NCBI GenBank assembly: GCA_934646965.1
Contig: CAKUEZ010000026.1
Coordinates: 1 to 23,566, forward strand
DNA: 23,566 nt
Direction of reading: 5' to 3'
Origin: an uncultured Collinsella sp.
Lineage (GTDB): Bacteria; Actinomycetota; Coriobacteriia; Coriobacteriales; Coriobacteriaceae
The notes below the pieces were generated by a model, which was not told the origin of the DNA, did no database searches, and was given only the letters and a program-made list of their open reading frames with translations. A program made the position numbers and the translations under genes. Shown piece by piece: positions 7,946 through 14,488 of this stretch (positions are counted from its first letter, which is position 1; each line of letters opens with the position of its first letter).

Positions 7946-7951
7946 ATTGTA
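7946..7951 (-). promoter_or_regulatory. Candidate -10 (TACAAT) of the ABC operon
   Basis: On the minus strand TACAAT lies 36 nt upstream of the ATPase start. No convincing -35 box is seen at 16-18 nt. Confidence 0.35.
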
Positions 7952-8016
7952 CGGAAAGAATCACGTTTCCGCAGCCCACACTGTATCCTCGTAAAGAACC
8001 CGCAACCTTTCACCCA

Positions 8017-8083
8017 CTCATTGGGGACAGACTTAAATGAGTGCCCGCTTATTGGGTACTCATTTAAGTCTGTCCCCAATGAG
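8017..8083. repeat. Perfect 26-bp inverted repeat carrying GGGGACAG
   Basis: Arms 8017-8042 and 8058-8083 are exact reverse complements. The left arm contains TTGGGGACAGACTTAAATG. The 15-nt spacer can itself pair further (GCCC with GGGT). No T-run follows. It lies between the ABC operon promoter and the yqeY terminator, so it is not needed as a terminator for either. Confidence 0.9.
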
Positions 8084-8125
8084 CGCCCAATGACCAGCTA
8101 GGGGGGCATCCTTCATCTGTCATCG

Positions 8126-8159
8126 AAAAAGGGGCGCGACCGCGATGGTCGGCGCCCCT
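8126..8159 (-). terminator. Rho-independent terminator after the YqeY gene
   Basis: On the minus strand an 8-bp stem (8152-8159 with 8130-8137, AGGGGCGC) extended by GACC/GGTC is followed by a run of five T (8130-8126). It lies 27 nt after the stop at 8187. Confidence 0.8.
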
Positions 8160-8186
8160 CAACATCAACTATATGTCGACCAGCCC

Positions 8187-8630
8187 TTAAGCCAATTTGG
8201 CGCCGACGATCTTGGCAGCCGCAGGCTTATCGAAGTTGCCACCCGTGGCCTTGCCCAGAGCGCCCATGACCTGGCCCATCTGCTTCTTGGACGTGGCGCC
8301 CAGCTCGGCGATAACCTGCTCGATCAGGGCCTCGAGTTCCTCGCCCGAAACCTGCGCGGGCAGCAGGCTCTCCAGAATCTTGACCTGCTCGGTCAGGTTG
8401 TCGGTACGCTCCTGGTCGGTGCCGGCCTTGATGGACATCTCCAGCGTCTCGCTCGTCTGCTTAATCAGACGCTTGATCATGCTGTTGACGTCTTCCTCGG
8501 TCACATCGCGGCGCTCGTTGACCTCGATATTCTTTACCTCGGCCTTGACCTGGCGAATGATGGACAGGCGAACCTTGTCCTTAGCCTTCATGGCGGCGAT
8601 CATTTCCTTCTGCAGTTCTTCGTTGGTCAT
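8187..8630 (-). CDS. GatB/YqeY domain-containing protein
   Basis: This 147-residue cytosolic protein starts at ATG 8630 with GAGGAGG 8 nt upstream. The whole length matches the YqeY family: MTNEELQKEMIAAMKAKDKVRL at the start, the helical core with EVNERRDVTEEDV, and the C-terminal tail with AELGATSKKQMGQVMG and GNFDKPAAAKIVGAKL. YqeY resembles the tail domain of GatB, the tRNA-dependent amidotransferase subunit, but is free-standing. Its exact role is unsettled and a link to tRNA metabolism is only inferred. It follows the foldase gene with a short hairpin between, and ends in a strong terminator. Confidence 0.9.
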   Translation of the reverse strand: MTNEELQKEMIAAMKAKDKVRLSIIRQVKAEVKNIEVNERRDVTEEDVNSMIKRLIKQTSETLEMSIKAGTDQERTDNLTEQVKILESLLPAQVSGEELEALIEQVIAELGATSKKQMGQVMGALGKATGGNFDKPAAAKIVGAKLA

Positions 8631-8653
8631 CTGTAAATCCTCCTCAATAGCGT

Positions 8654-8679
8654 GGGCGGCACTCGCGTGAGTACCGCCC
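8654..8679. terminator. Hairpin between foldase and YqeY genes
   Basis: GGGCGG(C)ACTC pairs with GAGT(A)CCGCCC around the loop GCGT. No T-run follows on the minus strand, so it is more likely an RNA-stability or attenuation hairpin than a full terminator. Confidence 0.4.
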
Positions 8680-8684
8680 CATGA

Positions 8685-9908
8685 TTACTCAGTCGTCGAC
8701 GAATCGTCGGTCGAACTCTTGGTGACGCCCTTCAGGCTGACGTTATACGGCACGTCCTTGGGCATGGGGTTAACGGTGATGTCGGCGTCCTTCTTATACT
8801 GCTCCAGCCACTCGCTGTACGCGGTGCTGGCCGCCTGCGTCTTCACCACGTTGGAGACGTACTTCTTGATGGCCTTGGGTACCTGCTTAATATCATCAAC
8901 CTGATTATCAACGTGGAAGTAATCGGTGCACTTGATGATGTGGTAGCCATAGGTCGACTCGACAACATCGCTCACGTCGCCCTTGTTGAGGCCCTCGAGC
9001 GCCGTCTGGTAGCTGTCGACGAAGGTGGTGAGCTTGTCCCAACCCACGTCGCCCTTCTTCTCCTTGGAGCCGGTATCCTCGGAGTACTGCTCCACGGCAT
9101 CCTCAAAGCTCAGCTCGCCGGAGTTGATCTTGTCCAGGCACTCCTGCGCCTTGGCCTTGGCGGCAGCCTTGTCCTCGTCGGAGGCGTCGGAATCGACCTT
9201 GATCAGGATATTCGACGAACGGCGGGCGTCGTTGTAGCTGGACAGGTTCTCGTTGATGTAATCGACGATCTCGCTGTCCTTGGGCTTGCTGGTAGGTGCC
9301 ACGGTATCCTTGAGCTTCTGCTGCGCCAGGCTCTCCTTGAGCGAATCCTTGTAGGTGTCCTCGGTATAGCCGTAGGTCTTGAGGGTCTTCTTAAAGGTCT
9401 TGGCGCCGCCCGCGCTCTTGCAAGCGTCCTTCCAAGCCTTCTCGACTTCCTCGTCCGACACCGTCACGCCGTTTTCCTTCTGCGCCTGCTGAAGCAGAAT
9501 CTGCTGCGTGTAGGAATCGATGAGCTGCTTGCGGTACTTCTTGGGCGTGAGGTCGTTGTCGACCAGGTACTGTGCCCAATCCTCGTCCTTGGTGTAGCCG
9601 TAGGACGTGCGCATGCTCATGATCTGCTTGGTCACGGTGTCCTCGGTGAGGTTGGTGCCGTTGATGGTGGCAGCCACACCGCCGGTAAGCTTGTAGCCCG
9701 TACTGGTGTCCTCGGCCTGCGACATCAGGCCGGAGCATGCCATGGCCGAGACGGAAAGCAGCATCGCCAGCACGCCGATGACTACCAGGACGATCTTGAC
9801 GGTCTTGGACACGTAGGTCTTACGCTGCTTCTTGCGAGAGCTGGAGGCGGCGCGAGCCTGCTGCTCGGGCGTCGGCGCGGCCCCGGGGTTCTTTTTCTTA
9901 TTTGCCAT
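8685..9908 (-). CDS. Membrane-anchored parvulin-type peptidyl-prolyl isomerase (PrsA/SurA-like foldase)
   Basis: This 407-residue protein is started at ATG 9908 because GAAAGG lies 5 nt upstream. The frame is open to 10007, but those codons run through an intergenic repeat. A basic, Lys-rich cytoplasmic N-terminus is followed by one hydrophobic segment (about 37-57). Cys58 in SAMAC is only a weak lipobox, so a signal anchor and a lipoprotein are both possible. A SurA/PrsA-like helical chaperone region follows (VTKQIMSMRTSYGYTKDE onward). Then comes a rotamase domain from about residue 235 (RRSSNILIKV, LSFEDAVEQYSED, KGDVGW, GYHIIKCTDYF). It likely assists folding of exported proteins outside the membrane. 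The tail is rich in Ser, Thr and Asp. Confidence 0.88.
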   Translation of the reverse strand: MANKKKNPGAAPTPEQQARAASSSRKKQRKTYVSKTVKIVLVVIGVLAMLLSVSAMACSGLMSQAEDTSTGYKLTGGVAATINGTNLTEDTVTKQIMSMRTSYGYTKDEDWAQYLVDNDLTPKKYRKQLIDSYTQQILLQQAQKENGVTVSDEEVEKAWKDACKSAGGAKTFKKTLKTYGYTEDTYKDSLKESLAQQKLKDTVAPTSKPKDSEIVDYINENLSSYNDARRSSNILIKVDSDASDEDKAAAKAKAQECLDKINSGELSFEDAVEQYSEDTGSKEKKGDVGWDKLTTFVDSYQTALEGLNKGDVSDVVESTYGYHIIKCTDYFHVDNQVDDIKQVPKAIKKYVSNVVKTQAASTAYSEWLEQYKKDADITVNPMPKDVPYNVSLKGVTKSSTDDSSTTE

Positions 9909-9977
9909 GTTTGGCCTTTCGCAAAACGAATCGAACAAACGCCATTGTGTCACAACGCAGCCCCCACGGCACACCTG

Positions 9978-10094
9978 GCGCAAAGGGGACAGGTCAATCT
10001 GCACCATTTTGGTGCAAAGGGGACAGGCCTGGCAGTTGGCAGTTAGGGACAGTCCCCAAGTGCCGGCAAAAAAGGAACGTCCCCAAGTGCCGGC
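9978..10094. repeat. Intergenic cluster of GGGGACAG repeats and 16-bp direct repeats
   Basis: GCAAAGGGGACAGG occurs at 9980-9993 and again at 10014-10027. Between them is a hairpin GCACCA-TTT-TGGTGC (10001-10015). GTCCCCAAGTGCCGGC occurs at 10052-10067 and 10079-10094. A short palindrome AGGGACAGTCCC lies around 10045-10056. The cluster fills most of the 197-nt gap between the IIA and foldase genes. Confidence 0.8.
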
Positions 10095-10105
10095 TTAGCC
10101 CTACC

Positions 10106-10573
10106 TTAGAAGTGACGGCGGATGGCGTCGACCATGCCCTGGGGCGTGGTCTGGCCGAGAACATCGGCTGCGGCGTCGGCGTCCATAAAGATATTCATGA
10201 GCGCCTGCAGGGCCTCGACCTGGCCGCCCGGCTCGGAAATACCCAGGTTGACGATGATCTGCGCCGGCACCGGAGCGCCCATGCCCGCCATCGCGTTAAA
10301 CGTCACAGGCGCGGCGGGCTTTACCACGGCAATATAGGGCTTAGCCACAAACCCCGGGTCGGTATGCGGGATGGCGATGTTAGCCGCCGGCATGGCAAGC
10401 CCCGTGGGATAGGCGCCCTCGCGTGTGCGGACGGCGTCAAGCCAGCCCTCGGCAATGTAGCCGCGCGGGGCAAGCTCGTCCTCGAGCAGCGCAAACACCT
10501 CATCCGGCGACGCACACTCCCAATCAAAAAACACCAGCTCAGGCGAGAATAGCATCTCGGCGTTATCCGCCAT
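10106..10573 (-). CDS. PTS sugar transporter subunit IIA (fructose/mannitol superfamily, GatA-like), orphan
   Basis: This 155-residue protein is started at ATG 10573 because GGAGG lies 5 nt upstream; a longer frame to 10687 overlaps the neighbouring toxin gene. The EIIA type 2 fold is recognisable: TREGAYPTGLAMP, then the phosphorylation-site region NIAIPHTDP with His70. The YPTGL and AIPHTDP spacing is closest to galactitol-type IIA proteins. IIA subunits accept phosphate from HPr and pass it to IIB. No IIB, IIC or sugar-catabolic gene is nearby, so it is an orphan that either serves a PTS elsewhere or is regulatory. The substrate is not determinable. Confidence 0.85.
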   Translation of the reverse strand: MADNAEMLFSPELVFFDWECASPDEVFALLEDELAPRGYIAEGWLDAVRTREGAYPTGLAMPAANIAIPHTDPGFVAKPYIAVVKPAAPVTFNAMAGMGAPVPAQIIVNLGISEPGGQVEALQALMNIFMDADAAADVLGQTTPQGMVDAIRRHF

Positions 10574-10638
10574 ACCGTCCTCCAAAGTTGCATGAGGTTC
10601 ACAATGCCCCATATGATAGCGAAACGAGGCAGGCAAGG

Positions 10639-11106
10639 TTAGTCGAGGATCCCAATCATCTCGAGAGCGCGGGCAGGCGTCAGGCAAACTTCGGGCATCG
10701 CCTCCAGCATGCGCCGGTCGCTCGTGACCACATAATCAATATCTGCCGTCTCGCCCGAAGCGATGATGAGGTTGTCTTCAAAATCCGGCATGCGCTTGCC
10801 AAGCATGCGCGCCATTTCGCACTCTGCCAACGAAAGCGGAGAGGCCGTCGCCACCTGCATCATATGCTCGATGCAGGCCCATGAAGCCGAGGCAAACGAC
10901 ACGTTAATCCCATTCGCATTCCGCCGGGCAAGTCGACGAGGCAAAATATAGAACACATCCTTTGCCGTCGTTGGCGCATACAGAAGGTCGATCTTTCCCG
11001 CCTCGGCCAGTTCAACCAATCTTTTCGCTTCGTCGAACGCCCCTTCTTGCAGGTAATAATCGAGCCAAACGTTCGTATCTACCAAGAGATGCTTTGCCTC
11101 AATCAT
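10639..11106 (-). CDS. PIN-domain toxin (VapC-like)
   Basis: This 155-residue protein starts at ATG 11106, which overlaps the antitoxin stop as ATGA, the usual arrangement of type II toxin-antitoxin pairs. A TTG at 11112 is a less likely start. PIN ribonuclease features are present: Asp10 in LLVDTNVWLD, an acidic helix region around Glu95-Glu97, Asp111 in FEDNLIIASG and Asp130 in VVTSDRRML. These would form the metal-binding acidic site. PIN toxins cleave RNA, often tRNA or rRNA; the target here is unknown. The frame ends 65 nt before the PTS IIA gene. Catalytic residues look intact. Confidence 0.87.
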   Translation of the reverse strand: MIEAKHLLVDTNVWLDYYLQEGAFDEAKRLVELAEAGKIDLLYAPTTAKDVFYILPRRLARRNANGINVSFASASWACIEHMMQVATASPLSLAECEMARMLGKRMPDFEDNLIIASGETADIDYVVTSDRRMLEAMPEVCLTPARALEMIGILD

Positions 11107-11447
11107 CGACAATTCGCCTCAATGTCGGCAATCATCGCGTCATACATATCATCTCGTACGGCATCCCAGTCTTCCGCAGATGATCCACCTGGCGCAAAAT
11201 CCGAAGCCCTTAGCCCCAACGAAGAAAAAGCTAGGCCACACCCCTGCTCGGCCAGGCTCTCCGCACGGGACGCATCGCACTTATCCGCCACCAAAAATCC
11301 CGGCAACGTTTGATGCTCGACGAGATAGACCCAAAGCGCACGAATGGCATCGCTCGGCCCCAACCCATTGCGAGTTAGCACCGCATCGCCACCGGCCTTG
11401 AGCATAGGATCGATTCGTGTGTTGAGCTGCACCGTTGCTGTACCCAT
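11103..11447 (-). CDS. RelB/DinJ-family antitoxin
   Basis: This 114-residue protein starts at ATG 11447 with GAGAGGAG upstream. The N-terminal 50 residues fit a ribbon-helix-helix DNA-binding domain of RelB/DinJ type (ATVQLNTRIDPMLKAGG, then NGLGPSDAIRALWVYLV and TLPGFL). The acidic, Ala-rich C-terminal half would wrap the toxin. RelB/DinJ antitoxins usually pair with RelE/YafQ toxins, but here the overlapping partner is a PIN protein. Autorepression is likely, since an operator-like dyad covers the -10 just upstream. Confidence 0.82.
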   Translation of the reverse strand: MGTATVQLNTRIDPMLKAGGDAVLTRNGLGPSDAIRALWVYLVEHQTLPGFLVADKCDASRAESLAEQGCGLAFSSLGLRASDFAPGGSSAEDWDAVRDDMYDAMIADIEANCR

Positions 11448-11463
11448 AGCGGCTCCTCTCTAC

Positions 11464-11481
11464 TTGCTAGCAGTATAGCAA
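11464..11481 (-). promoter_or_regulatory. Toxin-antitoxin promoter with overlapping operator dyad
   Basis: TTGCTA (11464-11469) and TAGCAA (11476-11481) form a perfect 6-bp inverted repeat around a 6-nt spacer. The minus-strand -10 TATACT (11477-11472) lies within it, 25-30 nt upstream of the antitoxin ATG. A TTGTGC at 16 nt spacing is a weak -35. This fits autoregulation by the ribbon-helix-helix antitoxin. Confidence 0.5.
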
Positions 11482-11596
11482 ACATGAAAGGCCGCACAAA
11501 AGGGCCCCGCTCACACACGGACGAGGCCCTATCGGATTTCTTGGGATGGGAATGACACCCGTCACGTTATCCAGAGTCCAAAATCAAAGAGGTAAT

Positions 11597-11642
11597 AAAA
11601 GCTGAGGAGGCTCATGTGATTCCATAAGCCCCCTCAGCTTTT
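11597..11642 (-). terminator. Bidirectional Rho-independent terminator
   Basis: Arms 11597-11612 and 11627-11642 (AGCCCCCTCAGCTTTT) pair at 15 of 16 positions. They have A-rich sequence on the left and T-rich sequence on the right, so termination could work on both strands. It follows the relic gene ending at 11714. Confidence 0.7.
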
Positions 11643-11713
11643 TCGATAGTTAAGTCACGACAGCGCTTCGTCATTAACAAACACCAGCTGTCACATTTTC
11701 CCACTTCCGCCCT

Positions 11714-11934
11714 TTAGGCCCAATACGGAATATACCTTCGATATTTGGCGCCCGCATCCTCGTCCTCTTCTTTTTCAACGCCTCTTCCAGGCACTCTCTG
11801 ATTAGACGAGACATCGCCACCGTGTTTTTCTTTTCATCGGATAGCCCAAAACGCTCTCGCAGTGACTGATTGCTCAACGGCTCGCCTTGGGCGTACAGAA
11901 GACAAGCATGCCAGTACAAAGCATTTTTCGTTCG
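11714..11934 (-). pseudogene. C-terminal relic of a RecG-like/AlbA_2-type ATP-binding protein, frameshifted
   Basis: On the minus strand the frame after the stop at 11937-11935 reads NALYWHACLLYAQGEPLSNQ, then SLRERFGLSDEKKNTVAMSR and LIRECLEEAL. This is the winged-helix end typical of AlbA_2/RecG-like ATP-binding regulators. Around 11770-11780 the frame must shift by one base. In the shifted frame it continues EKEEDEDAGAKYRRYIPYWA and stops at 11714, the canonical ending of that family. Unshifted, the frame runs on to 11674 with unrelated residues. The N-terminal domains are absent and no start codon with a ribosome site is seen. So it is a decayed fragment, assigned from memory of the family pattern. 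Confidence 0.65.
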
Positions 11935-12381
11935 CTATTTTCATTCGAGTATATGGACAATCGCAATAGAGCGTCACGAGCGTTCCCAGCCCGCCCTCAC
12001 TCTTATTTGATAACAAGATGTTAAATAGACGATAAATAGAATTGTGCGCAATTTGAAGCTGGAGGCTAAGCTTTCTGGTCGTTTCCCCAGACAATCTCAG
12101 AGCTGAAAGCTTTATTCTCCGCGAAAGAGTCGACTACTGTAATTGACAGGCAAGAAGAGATGGCCCCGGCGTCTAAAAGAAACTCAAGCAGCAGGGAATG
12201 TAATTAAACCAGCAACTATCGCCAAGTAAATGGAAATGGACGTTGTCCTTATCCAGCATCATTTCCTTCGAATAAATTGAGCGGCAGTAGCACAGCAACG
12301 AGAAACATAGCTGGCAAATAGTGACGCAGAGACACTCCATTTTTATGTATTTCTGAAATTTCCGAAAAGGACAGAATCTCA

Positions 12382-12395
12382 TTAGCATTTGATAA
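12382..12395. promoter_or_regulatory. Dyad site 1, TTAGCATTTGATAA (candidate Crp/Fnr-type operator)
   Basis: Imperfect palindrome of the form TTAnCA-TT-TGnTAA, embedded in ATTAGCATTTGATAATGCCC. It lies 87-74 bp upstream of the regulator's proposed start. Copies are at 12429-12442 and 15690-15703. Confidence 0.5.
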
Positions 12396-12397
12396 TG

Positions 12398-12407
12398 CCC
12401 CCCCCCC
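12398..12407. repeat. Run of ten C between two dyad sites
   Basis: A homopolymer of ten C directly follows dyad site 1. The related copy at 15690 is followed by only four C. Such tracts are prone to slippage. Confidence 0.8.
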
Positions 12408-12428
12408 GACGGCGTGTCTTATGCTTGA

Positions 12429-12442
12429 TTAGCATTTGTTAA
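12429..12442. promoter_or_regulatory. Dyad site 2, TTAGCATTTGTTAA (candidate Crp/Fnr-type operator)
   Basis: Second copy of the TTAnCA-TT-TGnTAA dyad, 47 bp from site 1 and 27-40 bp upstream of the proposed GTG start of the Crp/Fnr-like gene. That position suits autoregulation. Confidence 0.5.
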
Positions 12443-12468
12443 CGATATGTGCCCGTTGGAGCGATCCC

Positions 12469-13035
12469 GTGTCCATAGATCCCAATTTTTTCTGTCAGTA
12501 CGTCCCGTGTGACAATCAAAACCTATTAGCTGAGCTGGCGGCAATGGCTTCAATCCAGCAATTTCAAAAAAGGGAAACTATTCTTGAAATGGGTACCCAA
12601 CAAAAATGGTTTTACCTCTTAAAACAGGGGATAGCCTGTTCATATTCTCTGCAAAGCGATGGTTCGGAAGTCACTGACTGCATAATGGCGGAACCGGGCA
12701 TGCCCGTAATGCCTAGCCCCGAGTTTGACATTCCATCCCCGACCTATATTGAGGCTTTAACAGACTGCACGCTCATTCTTCTCAAGATAGGCGATGTTCG
12801 CAATAAAGCCCAATACAATCCAGAACTTGCTGCTCTCATTAACCGATATCTATCAAGGGCTTGGCACGATCATTACAAAACTGAATCCGCGCTTAGGCTG
12901 CTGCCAGCTCGTGACCGCTATAAATGGTTCCTCGGGGAGTATCCGGGTGTTATCGACAGGGTCCCCCATTCGCGCGTCTCATCATTTTTGGGCATGTCAC
13001 CAATTACGCTTTCACGCGTAAGGGCAAACATATAG
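12469..13035 (+). CDS. Crp/Fnr-family transcriptional regulator
   Basis: The start is taken as GTG 12469, with GGAG 8 nt upstream, giving 188 residues. A TTG at 12436 is possible but would overlap dyad site 2. The N-terminal 120 residues fit a cyclic-nucleotide-binding-type beta-barrel (FQKRETILEMGTQ, WFYLLKQGIACSYS, SDGSEVTDCIMAEPG). The usual PGE...RSA phosphate-binding cassette is not evident, so cAMP binding is doubtful. The C-terminus ends in a helix-turn-helix (HSRVSSFLGMSPITLSRVR), as in the shorter Crp_2-like regulators. No cysteine cluster like that of Fnr is obvious. It is alone on the plus strand in the A+T-rich island and probably regulates itself and a neighbouring operon through the TTAGCATTTGwTAA dyads (inference). 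Confidence 0.8.
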   Translation: MSIDPNFFCQYVPCDNQNLLAELAAMASIQQFQKRETILEMGTQQKWFYLLKQGIACSYSLQSDGSEVTDCIMAEPGMPVMPSPEFDIPSPTYIEALTDCTLILLKIGDVRNKAQYNPELAALINRYLSRAWHDHYKTESALRLLPARDRYKWFLGEYPGVIDRVPHSRVSSFLGMSPITLSRVRANI

Positions 13036-13045
13036 CAACGAGACA

Positions 13046-13564
13046 CTATTTCCTTTTACGTTTAGTCTCAACAGTTATTGCTGAGCCGCATTCAGGACAA
13101 AAGTTGATCTCTCTACTGTATGCAATCCTACACTTCTTGCAATAACGCCATATGTCGCCCATATCAATAGGACTAGCGCAATTTTTACAGAATTGAGCAT
13201 CTATCTCGTTTTTAGTGCCGCAGCATTCACATTCGATCTCATCGCAGCAATTGGGACGTTTTTTCATCGGAGGGGCCGGACAAGGATGACGTCTAGGCAC
13301 CAAATCTTCAATTTGGGCATAGCAGAGGCGCTGGCTCTCCTTGATGTTTATCAGCATGCCAATTCGATGCTCAATACTCGACCGTATTTCATCTTCGTCC
13401 TCGCTTTTAACGATATCGTCGCATAGCGCATCCACTAGAACCTGATAGTTATCTTCAAGCCTTTGAGCCTCTTCTTCAAGATCATAGATTAACTCGATGC
13501 GAGACGTAGACGGTTCGCCCGCATTCATGTGAAATGGCTCATGGTCAACTGGTAGCAGTGGCAT
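13046..13564 (-). CDS. Zinc-ribbon protein with acidic coiled-coil N-terminus
   Basis: This 172-residue cytosolic protein starts at ATG 13564 with GGAGG 5 nt upstream. Residues about 20-95 are charged and helical (IYDLEEEAQRLEDNYQVLVD), likely a coiled coil. The C-terminal third carries two Cys4 zinc ribbons: CECCGTKNEIDAQFCKNC and CKKCRIAYSREINFCPEC. The end is basic (ETKRKRK). Zinc-ribbon modules bind metal and mediate protein or nucleic-acid contact; no catalytic domain is seen. It is downstream of the five-TM protein gene and probably in one transcript with it. The specific function is not recognised. Confidence 0.75.
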   Translation of the reverse strand: MPLLPVDHEPFHMNAGEPSTSRIELIYDLEEEAQRLEDNYQVLVDALCDDIVKSEDEDEIRSSIEHRIGMLINIKESQRLCYAQIEDLVPRRHPCPAPPMKKRPNCCDEIECECCGTKNEIDAQFCKNCASPIDMGDIWRYCKKCRIAYSREINFCPECGSAITVETKRKRK

Positions 13565-13583
13565 ATTATCCTCCTCTTAGTTT

Positions 13584-13637
13584 GCTGGTTAACTATCGCA
13601 ATCAATCACTAACCAGCCATTATCGCCGAAAGGCGAT
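13584..13637. repeat. Inverted repeats in the leader of the zinc-ribbon gene
   Basis: GCTGGTTA (13584-13591) and TAACCAGC (13610-13617) are perfect 8-bp arms. Next to them ATCGCC-GAAA-GGCGAT (13622-13637) is a perfect hairpin with a GNRA-type loop. They may be an operator or a processing hairpin between the membrane-protein and zinc-ribbon genes. Confidence 0.5.
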
Positions 13638-13736
13638 GGCGTTCTGGTCCCCCACATGCGGCACCTCGGCAGACATAACAAGTCGCTGCGGCACAGTGAT
13701 ATCATCCGCCTTGTGCCACGTATTAAGGCCTTTCAT
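13620..13736 (-). CDS. Possible 38-residue small protein or C-terminal gene relic
   Basis: An ATG at 13736 opens a 38-codon frame (MKGLNTWHKADDITVP ... VPHVGDQNAIAFRR). It lies 24 nt after the five-TM gene stop and ends 55 nt before the zinc-ribbon start. There is no clear ribosome-binding site. The frame is open for eight further codons upstream. Residue composition looks protein-like and G+C is higher than its surroundings, so it may be the tail of a lost gene. No family is recognised. Confidence 0.25.
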   Translation of the reverse strand: MKGLNTWHKADDITVPQRLVMSAEVPHVGDQNAIAFRR

Positions 13737-13760
13737 TTCAACCGCAAAATCTCGACACAG

Positions 13761-14417
13761 CTACTTGCGATCTCCGTTACGAATTTCCCAGTATTTAATG
13801 TCATCCAACGTTTCTTGGATCCGATCCATCTTGGCATCACGCAATAAATTATCAATCTCGTCACTGCAATCAGATCTTGTGCTTCTGCTCGATGCTGACT
13901 GCGTCGTTCCTGAATCGGAGAACAGCTCGCTAAAGAACTCGCCCGGAGCTGCAACGATCGCCAAGAATCCCATTGACCAGAACAAGACACAAATCAGCCT
14001 TACAAACCAGCCATATCCGTTTTCAAATGCAAATTGACCGCCAAAAATAACCGATCCGCAAAATGACGTAATGGGCATAAGCAGGTCTCCAATGAAATGT
14101 CCCGGACCGAACATTACGTAGCAGATATAAATTGAATAAGAGGGATTGACGAGAACCATAATCGAAACTGCGCCTAAAACCGCCAACACCAATAGGGGGT
14201 TCTTCCAGCACAGCGAACAAGTCAATACCACCAGCCCAAGATACACGAGCACTATCCAAAATGCGATAGTTGTGGTTTTTGGAGATCCCGCCCATCCGCC
14301 CCAAAAGCCCGACACGGTGTACTGTGCCGCCGCTCCATTGGATGAAACGACCGATGCAATGTATACAACCATTGCTCCAAATAAAATAATTGCTATTAAA
14401 TCGATTGCTTTTCTCAT
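13761..14417 (-). CDS. Five-TM membrane protein of unknown function
   Basis: ATG 14417 is preferred because AGGGGT lies 3-8 nt upstream; a GTG at 14432 would place that site inside the gene. The 218-residue product has about five hydrophobic segments: IDLIAIILFGAMVVYIASVV, AFWIVLVYLGLVVLTC, LLVLAVLGAVSIMVLV with a following YICYVMF, LLMPITSFCGSVIFGG and LICVLFWSMGFLAIVAA. A Gly/Trp-rich loop (GFWGGWAGSP) joins the first two. The last 50 residues are hydrophilic and Ser/Asp-rich, probably cytosolic. No family is recognised. It lies in the A+T-rich island upstream of the zinc-ribbon gene. Confidence 0.7.
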   Translation of the reverse strand: MRKAIDLIAIILFGAMVVYIASVVSSNGAAAQYTVSGFWGGWAGSPKTTTIAFWIVLVYLGLVVLTCSLCWKNPLLVLAVLGAVSIMVLVNPSYSIYICYVMFGPGHFIGDLLMPITSFCGSVIFGGQFAFENGYGWFVRLICVLFWSMGFLAIVAAPGEFFSELFSDSGTTQSASSRSTRSDCSDEIDNLLRDAKMDRIQETLDDIKYWEIRNGDRK

Positions 14418-14488
14418 TTTACCCCTATCCACTAATATCGCTCTTATCTAGCGTCCTATCGTCTTGTCGCCGCTATTGGCTACTCTGT

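Larger units (their letters stand above)
11935..12468. other. Long non-coding stretch upstream of the Crp/Fnr-like gene
   Basis: This A+T-rich region has no convincing gene. Short minus-strand frames (11834-12094 and 12173-12388) lack ribosome sites and family features. It contains two copies of the dyad TTAGCATTTGwTAA and a run of ten C near its right end. Confidence 0.6.

Noticed and set aside
8913..10046. A 377-codon plus-strand open frame
   Set aside because: Antisense to the parvulin foldase, which has clear domains and a ribosome-binding site.
11834..12094. An 86-codon minus-strand frame
   Set aside because: It overlaps the AlbA_2-like tail in another frame; the tail frame has recognisable family sequence and this one has none.
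12173..12388. A 71-codon minus-strand frame upstream of the Crp/Fnr-like gene
   Set aside because: Cys/Phe-rich, no ribosome-binding site, and it overlaps candidate operator sequence. Probably chance in A+T-rich DNA.
13534..14037. A 167-codon plus-strand frame
   Set aside because: Antisense to the five-TM protein gene and its downstream gap; Ser-rich with no ribosome site or family match.
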